The notes beneath the pieces are model-generated. The model did not search any database. It saw only the letters and a program-made list of their open reading frames with translations, and was not told the DNA's origin. The position numbers were made by a program, and so were the translations under genes. A stretch of 14,649 bases of DNA from Dunaliella salina (lineage: Eukaryota; Chlorophyta; Chlorophyceae; Chlamydomonadales; Dunaliellaceae): assembly GCA_002284615.2 (NCBI GenBank), contig MU070109.1:41368-56016 (forward strand), written 5' to 3'. Positions 7,728-14,649 of the stretch are shown one piece after another. Each line of letters opens with the position of its first letter. Positions within the stretch are counted from its first letter, which is position 1.

Positions 7728-10095
7728 AGATCAAGGATTCATACATATGTATCCTACCAAATCATATCCACACTGCCATGCAAAAATGGGCCCTCGTAAT
7801 CCAGGAAAAATGGCTTCTCCCCTGGACTAAAACCTTGCCACCTCAACTACTGGAGTGGACACCCTCGAGATAGGGTATTTGGAGCCACCCATAACAGCCT
7901 CTCATCCAAATTCTCAGGATTTTCAGCATGCCATCCAATTTACGATGACCATGTGATGTACCTTACCCTCAAACAAGCCATTTTTTCTGCCATGCAGCAA
8001 AGCCACGCCACGGCAACTTTTATGTTCTTACCAAGCTGGGGAGGCCCTATTAGCACAAATCCATACTCTAAACTCCTGAATGCCTACCCTCACTTCTGTT
8101 GCACGTTGGGAGCCATACCCTCAAAAAGACTCAGCTACGCCACTCCCCCCTTCTGGGTAAGCCAGGAAATTGTCCTNCCATGCCACTCCTGGAGCCTACA
8201 AATAATTGCTGTTTGGAATACCGCTGCAAGAATCCGCCTGAATGNGAACAACCCAAATTGGCTCACTGGCCTGAAAGGAGACATCCATGAGGCAAGATGG
8301 CTGAAAAGAAACGTTAGCGATGACCCAATCCTCAATCCCAGGCACCCAGGAATTGAAACTGGCTTTAATAAATTCAAAAAGCTACCCTCTGCCTACCAAC
8401 AAACCCCTCAGAATACCACTCAGAGCCAACAAACTCTTCCACCACTCACATCATCCAGCCCTCATCTGGAATGCAAAGTTGAAAACTGGAGAGAGTGGGC
8501 ATACACGGATGGCAGCTGCCATTTACACAATGGAAAACGAGTGATCGGTGCAGGGGTATACCACGCCGCCAGTGACAGCATCAACCATGTCCAGCCGAAT
8601 GGAGCAGGAATCACTCATACTATCACTAGAGCCAAACTGGCGGCAAAAGCAGCTGCCATTCTCCTAGGCTATCGTTGCATTAACACTGACAGCCTCTGTT
8701 CTCTAGAACAGATCAGGAAGCACATACTCTAGCCAGAACTTCACCAGCATGTCCGGGGCCACATCCTCAAGATAATCATACAGCTCATACGCAACTCACC
8801 TACTTCTATTCATTTCTATAAGGTTAAATCTCATGCTGGAATCGCCGGCAACGAATGCGCAGATGCCATTGCCAAGCATCAGGCCATTCATATAACCTTC
8901 CCATGTGCAAACCTTGAAGGCAATCCGTTTCATGACACCACCTGGCTTGCCTTTGAGGAAACTTCCTGCACTCATGCAAATGCTTCTAGACGCCTGAACC
9001 CACCCCACCTGCCGTAAAGCTTTAACACTTCTCCAACCTCCATGATGCTTTACGGAAAAAATACGGACTACTAGTTAGTAAAACAGGCCAACACCAACAC
9101 AGGGTACTACTCTTTCTACCAAAGTTTACTCCCCAACATCCACAAAAATATCAGCAATGCCTTCTGGACTATGTCAACACTCTCTTTCAAGGTGAGGCAA
9201 AACAATTTCAAATACCGCACATGTACCCTCTTCAATCAAAAACACACGGTGTGCTTCAAAATTTCCACCAGCCTGCAATGCCTCCTCTGTGGGGAACTTG
9301 ACAGTGCCCTTCACACCTTATCAGGATGCAAAAATTCAACCATGTCTGGTATGATCACTGAGCGACGTAATACTGCCAGCAGAATCCTCCTAAAAGCTAT
9401 CAGCAAAGGCCCTCTTGGGGCAGACGTTGCCTCCTTGGACATTGGTACAGCAGACCGTCTTGCCTTGCAAGACATACAGATCCCAGAACATGCTACTAAT
9501 AGGCCCCTCAAAACGTTTTCCCGCGCCGCTTCCCTGATAAGGATAGGCTCACTTCCAGCCGACCTGATGCTCTATTTGTTGTTCCTCTTAAAAGAGCGCC
9601 AAGTTCAAATCCTTGTTCTGATTTGAGAAGTGCAGGGGGGCGCAAGGGGAACAGGGAAGACTCAGCGCCAGCCACAGCCACTCCACCCACATCAAGGCTC
9701 GTGACCCCAGTCAGCTCCACCCACATCAGAAACACATCCACCTTGTAGAAGTCAAATACTGTGAGGACACCCAGCCCAACAGCCAGCTTGAGGCCTCCAA
9801 GCAGCAGCACCGCGACCTTTGCCGTCATCTTTTTAGGGCTTCAGCTCAAGTCACCCTCCATACTATCCTGCTAGGTGTGGGAGGAGTCATCTGCACCCCG
9901 CACACATTGGAGCCTCTTAAGGAGCTTGCTCTTGACACTTTCAAGGCCACCAAGCTTGCTCGGAAACTTCATGCTCATTCTGTCCTGTATGCTTACAAAC
10001 TAGCCCGCACCAGACACACTCTTAAAAAAACCTTTTTCAACTCTCAACAAGGCCAGGAACGGGATACTGCTAGTAACCCACCTGATCCCCACTGA
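7728..10095 (+). pseudogene. LINE-A polyprotein remnant: RNase H, zinc knuckle, PD-(D/E)XK-like nuclease
   Basis: Frame 2 gives a connector with HIHTAMQKWALV. A shift near 7866 moves to frame 0, which reads DRVFGATHNS and GFSACHPIYDD and then the frame opened at 7953. RNase H follows: WAYTDGS (Asp codon 8508-8510), RAKLAA where the catalytic Glu should be (AAA 8634-8636), NTDS (Asp 8688-8690) and KSHAGIAGNECAD (His 8832-8834). TAG 8730-8732 and TAA 9015-9017 interrupt this frame. From about 9100 frame 0 resumes with SFYQSLLP and a knuckle CLLCGELDSALHTLSGC (CX2CX7HX4C), then IPEHATNRP. A shift near 9512 leads to frame 2 with SRPDAL (9557-9571). Another shift before 9740 leads to frame 1 with HLVEVKYCEDT (Glu 9748-9750, Lys 9754-9756) and an open stretch to TGA 10093-10095. 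The known order of these motifs supports one ancestral protein, which is clearly non-functional here. Confidence 0.75.
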
Positions 10096-10171
10096 CTTCT
10101 TTCTTCTGTTTTCTCTTGGTGAAGTGGATACACGGTGCCTCGGCCCTAGGTATCCCCTTTTCCTTAATTGA

Positions 10172-10183
10172 TGTGGGGAGTAT
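10172..10183. repeat. 12-bp target-site duplication, left copy (LINE-B)
   Basis: TGTGGGGAGTAT is repeated exactly at 11486-11497. It is part of the LINE-A 3' module; the homologous uninterrupted site at about 7495-7507 reads TGTGAGGAGCGTT. Confidence 0.85.
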
Positions 10184-11478
10184 GCAGCGAATGCTGAATC
10201 GGTTGCATTTATATGCTCAAAAGAAGCACCTCATCATTAATGCCAGCAAATCAGAGGTGGTTCACTTTAACTCCCAGGGACCTAGGCTGCCCACATTTAG
10301 AGTGGGTGGAGCTGCGATGCAATGTAAGGAGAGCTTCAAGTATCTAGGTATGGTTTTCCACAAGACGCTGAATATGGAGAAGTCCTCCAAGCATGTTGCT
10401 GGTGCTGTCATGGCTGCTTCTGGTCGCATTTCCCAATTTGTGCGTGATTATGAGTTGGATAGTAGTCTGAGGGCCGCCCTCTGGCTTGGGAAGACGTACT
10501 TGGTTCCGGCAGCTATGTATGGCAGCCAGGTCTGGGCTACTGGTTTTTTGCAACAGGATTCAGTGTTTAAAAGTGATCTGCAGGTCAGGCACTTGGGTTT
10601 TTTTGAAGCGCATTCTAGGGGTGAAGCGCTCCGCTTCCAACTGGGCAGTTCTGCGAGAGTGTGGACATGAGCCTCTGCAATTCGATTGGTTTAGAGGCGT
10701 GGTAAAAATGTATAACAGCATGCTGAGCAGCAACAGCAACACTCTCCACAAGGTGGTTCAGGCTGACTATCAAAAACACCCCAGAGCGCCAAACTGCTGG
10801 ACTGCGCAAGTGCTTGATGGTTTTCAAGGGTTGAGCAAGTGTGATGAGTATGTGCGAGCATTCCAAACTGGTGATCCTATTAGGCTGCAAGAATTTGCTG
10901 ATGATTTGAGGTTGCGATTGCGTAAGGTCTGGAACACTGATGACGACCATGCTCTGCACCTGCCAATACCTCGCGACTCTGTGGCCATTTACAAGGCTTT
11001 CTTTGGTGTGCCTTTTCCTTCAAGTGTGCGTGCTCCTGTGGGAACCCCTCATCACATGTACCTGGACCTGTCAAGACATGTATTGCGTAATGTCAGCCGT
11101 TTCAGAATATGTACTCACACCTTGCGTGCCGACTGTGCGATTTGGTCCCGTGAACAGATTTCTCCTATTTGTGATAGATGCAGCTTGCATGAGGATCAAG
11201 ATGGAGTTCATGTGCTTCTCAAGTGTTCATGTCCTGAGGCGGGCCAGATTCGGCTTAGGTACATTGAGCTGTTTCAATGGATTGATCATTTCTCCCAAGC
11301 TGAAGCTTGTGTGCAACAGGTCAGCATTCCTATGGTTTCTGATTTTCTTTCCCAGCAGAACAACAAACTTCCTCATTGTATTTCTGAGCTTATGGATTTG
11401 TTTATGGCTGGTGTAGACCAGTCACAGACTGATTGGCCGAACGACTTGGCTGAAGGTCCCCAATACATTGTAACCTGA
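10184..11478 (+). pseudogene. LINE-B ORF2-like C-terminal half: RT motifs D/E, thumb, zinc knuckle
   Basis: The frame open through 10184-10597 encodes NRLHLYAQKKHLIINASKSE, the region just after the catalytic YADD-type motif (RT motif D), then FKYLGMVF (motif E, YLG) and a thumb-like region ending QVWATGF. At a run of seven T (10598-10604) the frame moves by one base. Continuing in the +1 frame gives FLKRILGVKRSASNWAVLRE without a gap, which suggests that the ancestor had six T. The second frame runs to TGA 11476-11478 with PHHMYLDLSRHVLRNVSRF and a CX2CX9HX4C knuckle (CDRC...VHVLLKC), ending near WPNDLAEG. Everything except the one-base shift is well preserved, so the insertion is recent compared with LINE-A. 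No endonuclease or RT active site remains. The apparent N-terminus of the upstream frame before 10184 is LINE-A untranslated sequence. Confidence 0.85.
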
Positions 11479-11485
11479 CCTAACC
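10184..11485 (+). mobile_element. LINE-B: 5'-truncated non-LTR retrotransposon inserted into LINE-A
   Basis: The 1302-bp insertion is bounded exactly by 12-bp direct repeats. Its left edge falls inside the reverse transcriptase domain (first residues RMLNRLHLYAQKKHL), and its right edge follows the stop codon with a short TTGTAACCTGACCTAACC tail. Truncation at the 5' end, an intact 3' end and a target-site duplication are the signature of target-primed reverse transcription. Joining the flanks (10183 to 11498) restores continuity with the homologous segment at 7438-7545. Confidence 0.85.
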
Positions 11486-11497
11486 TGTGGGGAGTAT
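11486..11497. repeat. 12-bp target-site duplication, right copy (LINE-B)
   Basis: This is an exact second copy of TGTGGGGAGTAT, followed at 11498 by TCCCACCGCCTGCGTC, the continuation of the LINE-A 3' module. Confidence 0.85.
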
Positions 11498-11560
11498 TCC
11501 CACCGCCTGCGTCATTTTTCTTTTTTTCTGTTCTTCTCTTTTCTCTTCTGTAATCAAGAA

Positions 11561-12506
11561 CCTCCAGAGGCTACCAAGACCTCCAATGTTTGCATAAAAA
11601 GAATATGATCTTTTATTGAGTGCCCATGTAGAGTCGCACCGTAAAAAAGAAAGAGACTAGGCGTGTCTGCCTGCAATGCATCCGGGGTTCCTAGGGCTCC
11701 CAGCTAGCAAGCTAGCCCCTTCATTCAATACTTCTGGCGGGTGACTGCTCTCATGCAAACTTTTCTGCTCGTGCATCAGATTGATTTAACTCCTTAGGAT
11801 GCCTCACATCAGCTCATCATTAACCATTGTCTGTGAAAGCACTGCAAAGTAGCAGGATACACAGGACAAAACAGTTGAGTCGGTAGCATTGAAAACTTGT
11901 TCACATTGTAACGATCCCAAGGAAGTGCATTAGAAATTTGTTCACATTGTAAAAATCCCAATAAATCACAAGGCCCAAGTGAGCCAAAGGGTAGTCATTT
12001 TTTTGCCACAATAGGAAACATTATATTCATAGTGCCTGGTAGCACTGGCTGAATGAACAAGTCACATTAAGTATGTATATTCAGACGTTCAACCAAAGTA
12101 CGTACATACCAGACAGGATCGTACATGGAATGCAATGTGGTGCCACCCGCACAGCTGTATTACACAACAATTACAACGGACATTCTAAGCAATTGTGAGC
12201 TCTGACTATCCTACATGCAACGGAGACAGCATTCTTGCCATCAAATCAGACCAGGTTGATTGGGACTTAAATTGCTACCTTCCTGATCCCAAACACTTGA
12301 GCGATGCTGAGTCCTGTTGAGTGCATGCCCTGTTCCAATGTCACACCACCAGGGTTGGCAAATTCGAAAAAACAAAAAAGAACTGTCATAGCTACACACA
12401 TCATTCCTTCCTGGCCAAAAAGTGGTAATTTCACAACACATTTGTACAGAATTGGACAGCCCTACACATCACCCAGTAAATCCATGCACAGCTGACCTTC
12501 TTGTGG
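11561..12506. other. Region between LINE-A and the NPF-protein gene; includes its probable 3' UTR
   Basis: No coding sequence was recognised. A tandem duplication with 41-bp offset lies at about 11891-11955 (TTGTTCACATTGTAA twice). GCTAGCAAGCTAGC is a palindrome-rich word near 11703-11716. On the minus strand, two TGTAA signals (12164-12160 and 12175-12171) lie about 330-345 nt downstream of the stop of the NPF-protein gene and could direct its polyadenylation. Confidence 0.45.
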
Positions 12507-12807
12507 CTACAAAGCAGCTGGCTGACGTGCCCCTTGCACCTGTTGATGATATGGTTCAACCAGACATGATGGTGACGCTCCAGGGTCCTGGTCTTTGGGG
12601 TGGCGGCTATGGCGGTGATGGTGCCGATGCTCTATCCGAGGCCCTTCTTCCGGATGCAAAACTTTGCTCAAAGCTTCCCCCTGAAAAGGTCCTCCTTGTC
12701 GGTCTTCTGACTCCAAGAATGGGTTGCTTGTGCATTGTTGCTGCTGCTGCTGACGATCTTTGCCTTGCAGCAGCTCTGGCTCCAAAAACGGGTTGCTTGT
12801 GCACTCT

Positions 12808-12840
<33 letters not shown>

Positions 12841-13011
12841 GCTGGCTCTAAAAATGGGTTGCTAGCCTGCTGCTGTTCCTGCTCCTCTGCCTGTGATGGC
12901 TCTAGAAATGGGTTGCTCACCTCCGGCAATTTCTCATGCTGCTGTGGCAGCCCTCTGTGATTTATGTGTGGGACCTCTGGCTCCAGGAATGGGTTGCAAA
13001 GCTGATCTGAT

Positions 13012-13050
<39 letters not shown>

Positions 13051-13323
13051 GATAATGATTGATTTTGCTGCTGCTGCTGCTGCTGCTGCTGTTGCTGATT
13101 CAAGGACTGCTGCTTTTGCAGATCCGATGCTGGATCCACAAAAGGGTTGCTTGCATCCTCCCCCTGCGGCGCGTCTGTTGGCTGAAGCCCAGGGAATGGC
13201 AGATGGCCAGTCTCCGCATTTGTACCTCCTCCGTCAGCACCTTCAGGCTCATCCCTTGGTAAGGATTTTGGTGAAGGGGGAAGAGGAGGGACGCTGATAG
13301 ACACAGGCAGCGGCACGTTTATT
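12507..13323 (-). CDS. Glutamine-rich protein with six NPF motifs, C-terminal exon (partial)
   Basis: On the minus strand a CCCTGCAG acceptor precedes 13323, and an open frame of 271 residues runs to TAG 12509-12507. It opens INVPLPVSIS with a proline-rich stretch, and an acidic and Gly-rich segment follows. Six NPF motifs come next, at exon residues about 59, 110, 137, 155, 177 and 200, five of them in the form NPFLEP or NPFLES. Runs of 11, 12, 9 and 6 glutamines separate most of them. A His-rich stretch (HRHHHRHSRH) lies near the C-terminus. NPF is the established ligand of EH domains. Arrays of such motifs in disordered regions occur in endocytic adaptors (epsin and AP180 types) and in SCAMPs, so a role in clathrin-linked trafficking at membranes is inferred. 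No folded domain is visible, and the upstream exons lie beyond or among the repeats. The frame can also be read back to ATG 13412, but a splice start is more likely. Cysteine-rich frames on the other strand are shadows of the CAG runs. Confidence 0.65.
12810..13097. repeat. CAG/CTG trinucleotide tracts
   Basis: On the plus strand, CTG repeats nine times at 12810-12836 and twelve times without interruption at 13014-13049. A third tract at 13065-13097 is eleven triplets interrupted by two TTG. They encode the glutamine runs of the minus-strand protein. The uninterrupted 12-triplet tract is the most likely to vary in length. Confidence 0.95.
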
Positions 13324-13420
13324 CTGCAGGGTATGAGAAACACGATTAAAATTTTTTCCTGGCAAAGCATGCGTGGATGGATGCCAAGAGACACAGGCAG
13401 CAGCACATTCATCCTGCAGG
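13299..13420. repeat. 90-bp-offset duplication containing a splice acceptor
   Basis: 13299-13330 and 13389-13420 match at 28 of 32 positions, and both begin AGACACAGGCAGC and end CTGCAGG. Read on the minus strand each is a CCTGCAG acceptor followed by coding-like sequence (INVPLPVS and MNVLLPVS). A shorter, weaker relative (GGGCAGCGGCACA) lies near 13854. Confidence 0.8.
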
Positions 13421-13436
13421 TTGGAGACCCAAGGGC

Positions 13437-13706
13437 AGCAGCACTGTGGTGTTGGCCTTAAGCAGCAGCGGCAAGCTAGCTAATTGGCGGCAGTACTTAA
13501 CCAGCAGCACTGTGGTGTTGGCACTAAGCGGCAGCGGCAAGCTAGCTAATTGGCGGCAGTACTAAATGGCAGCAGCACTGTGGTGTTGGCACTAAGCGGC
13601 AGTGGCAAGCTAGCTAATCAGCAGCAGTACTAAATGGCAGCAGCACTGTGGTGTTGGCACTAAACGGCAGTGGCAAGCTAGCTAATTGGCAGCAGTACTA
13701 AATGGC
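13437..13706. repeat. 68-bp tandem array, four units
   Basis: Units start at 13437, 13503, 13571 and 13639 with AGCAGCACTGTGGTGTTGG and contain GGCAAGCTAGCTAAT and CAGTACTAAATGGC. The first unit-to-unit spacing is 66 bp and the others are 68 bp. The few differences between units imply recent amplification. The open frame across it is a repeat artefact. Confidence 0.95.
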
Positions 13707-13721
13707 AGGAGCAAGCTGCAC

Positions 13722-13778
13722 TGCTCTTTCTTCACAAAGCTGCTCTCTCTTTACAAAGCTGATCTATCTTTACAAAGC
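13722..13778. repeat. 19-bp tandem repeat, three units
   Basis: TGCTCTTTCTTCACAAAGC, TGCTCTCTCTTTACAAAGC and TGATCTATCTTTACAAAGC follow each other without gaps. Confidence 0.9.
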
Positions 13779-14029
13779 CCTTCATGTCACAAAAGCCTTA
13801 AAAATTTGATACTTTTAAAATAGTTGACAATCTTATTCCAAACTCTCAGACATGGGCAGCGGCACACGATGGTGGTGGATGTGGAATGGATGGATCCTTT
13901 TTTGTGAAGGGATTGGAAGCCAGAGTCTGATGGAACAGCATGCAGATACATCCTGAGAGAGACCGCAATTTGCTGTGCCAAGGCACACAAGAACGCATGG
14001 TCCTGATTAAGAATTCAAGCAACATCAGC

Positions 14030-14129
14030 TCTCATGTTACATTGCAACTCTCATGTTACATTGCTACTCTCATTGCAATTCTCATGTTACATTGCAACTC
14101 TCATTGCAACTCTCATGTTACATTGCAAC
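14030..14129. repeat. Compound minisatellite of TCTCATGTTACATTGCAAC units
   Basis: Four long units (TCTCATGTTACATTGCAAC, one with a single change) alternate with shortened units TCTCATTGCAA that lack the internal TGTTACAT segment. The mixed order suggests slippage or unequal exchange. Confidence 0.9.
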
Positions 14130-14400
14130 ACTGAGGTGTGCGTGCATCCATGCATAGGACCAGACACCTCCCTACAGTCAAATTTAAATGACGAGGTGCA
14201 CACAAACCCACACGCAAGGATAGGCACCTTTACACATCCTGCATCGCCATGACGAGGTGCGCGCACACCCCCACATGCCCAGGCACCCCCACAAGTTTTT
14301 AAACTCACATTCCATCCCGGAGGCCACCTCCTCCCTTTTTCTTTCCATTTTTCTCTTTTTCTGCAACTCACGTTCCATCTAGAAGGCCATCACACTCAGC
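14130..14400. repeat. Degenerate repeats of about 60 bp
   Basis: GAGGTGYGC-type starts occur at about 14133, 14192 and 14253, each followed by CA-rich sequence and an AGRCACC or AGGCACC step. A second pair (AACTCACATTCCATC at 14302 and AACTCACGTTCCATC at 14365) is 63 bp apart, with GGAGGCCA or AGAAGGCCA after it. Confidence 0.6.
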
Positions 14401-14424
14401 GAGGTCTGCCCAGCGTGCTCCTCC

Positions 14425-14600
14425 ATCGCCGTAGCCATCTGTTGGTCTCCCTGCCAACAAATGTGGCAAAGGCGGGCATGTTGACAACAGACATCATGGT
14501 GGGAAAAAGTATGGTGATACACAGGGTGCTTTCCACGCCATAACCATCTTTTCTTCTTGCCGCCACAGCAAATGTGGCAGCAATGGTGATACATGGCGAA
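14425..14600. repeat. Diverged duplication, offset about 109 bp
   Basis: GCCGTAGCCATCTGTTGG (14428) and GCCATAACCATCTTTTCTT (14537) begin two copies that both continue to CAAATGTGGCA. The minus-strand frame here shows the same pair as repeated CHIC words; I do not read this as a protein domain. Confidence 0.6.
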
Positions 14601-14612
14601 GGCATCTCGTTG

Positions 14613-14614
<2 letters not shown>

Positions 14615-14649
<35 letters not shown>
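14615..14649. repeat. (AC)n microsatellite, cut by window end
   Basis: Seventeen and a half AC units run from 14615 to the last base, uninterrupted. The true length is unknown because the window ends inside it. Confidence 0.97.

Larger units (their letters stand above)
7640..11560 (+). mobile_element. LINE-A: decayed non-LTR retrotransposon, 5'-truncated, interrupted by LINE-B
   Basis: The coding remnant to 10095 carries, in order, a connector region, RNase H, a CCHC knuckle and a PD-(D/E)XK-like endonuclease. A 3' untranslated region with C/T-rich tracts follows and is split by the LINE-B insertion (10184-11485), resuming at 11498. The reverse transcriptase core is absent, so the copy is 5'-truncated. 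The exact left border is uncertain: clear family-like sequence begins near 7728, while 7545-7728 is ambiguous. An RNase H plus a C-terminal restriction-like endonuclease recalls the Dualen/RandI type described in green algae; that assignment is from knowledge, not a search. Two ambiguous bases (8177, 8245) lie inside. Confidence 0.75.

Noticed and set aside
9508..9828. 106-codon minus-strand frame
   Set aside because: It is the antisense shadow of the LINE-A endonuclease region.
10116..10183. Apparent N-terminus of the LINE-B frame
   Set aside because: It lies left of the target-site duplication and is LINE-A untranslated sequence, matched at 7438-7545.
12760..13297. Cysteine-, alanine- and leucine-rich open frames on the plus strand over the NPF gene
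   Set aside because: They are translations of the CTG strand of the glutamine tracts. The minus-strand frame has the repeated NPF motifs and a sensible composition.
13437..13706. CRISPR-like array
   Set aside because: The whole 68-bp unit is repeated with no unique spacers, and the setting is eukaryotic.
14379..14648. Minus-strand frame starting with Cys-Val repeats and containing CHIC words
   Set aside because: The start is the (AC)n microsatellite, and the CHIC words arise from the 109-bp duplication. No zinc-finger spacing is kept between copies.

Overview
The window reads as eukaryotic nuclear DNA. Open frames are short, splice-like junctions are visible, low-complexity and tandem repeats are dense, and most recognisable protein-coding sequence comes from decayed non-LTR retrotransposons (LINEs). 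CAG-rich glutamine tracts, candidate TGTAA-type polyadenylation signals and the particular LINE families resemble what I know from chlorophycean green algae, for example Dunaliella-like genomes. That assignment is an inference from style, not a database result. Two N bases (8177, 8245) point to a draft assembly. I see no bacterial-type operon, CRISPR array, intact transposase, rRNA or canonical tRNA.

Layout. 1-345 is the end of a 38-bp tandem array. 346-2297 is mostly unassigned. A small spliced plus-strand gene is supported at 2298-3573: two phase-compatible exons, a roughly 1-kb intron filled with degenerate repeats, and a hydrophobic C-terminal tail like a GPI-anchor signal. 4120-4720 holds several old 82-113 bp duplications. 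4725-6608 is an unusual satellite-like block built around the 11-bp palindrome TCTGA-W-TCAGA, with 14 exact copies. It contains a tRNA-like SINE candidate and a short LINE fragment flanked by a 7-bp target-site duplication.

7438-11560 is a nested retrotransposon complex. LINE-A carries a connector region, an RNase H domain, a CCHC knuckle and a PD-(D/E)XK-like endonuclease, all broken by stops and frameshifts. In its 3' untranslated region lies LINE-B, a 5'-truncated element of a different family (10184-11485), flanked by a perfect 12-bp direct repeat. The fragment at 5353-5761 belongs to the LINE-B family too, so this family has inserted at least twice here.

12507-13323 (minus strand) is the last coding exon of a glutamine-rich protein with six NPF motifs. 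Such motifs bind EH domains, so an endocytic or trafficking adaptor is the best guess. Its upstream side is crowded with tandem arrays (68-bp, 19-bp, a CATTGCAAC minisatellite, 60- and 109-bp duplications), and the window ends in an (AC)n microsatellite. Apart from the retroelement relationships, the genes show no sign of working together. The window is best described as repeat-rich intergenic DNA between two host genes, with well-preserved evidence of insertion history.
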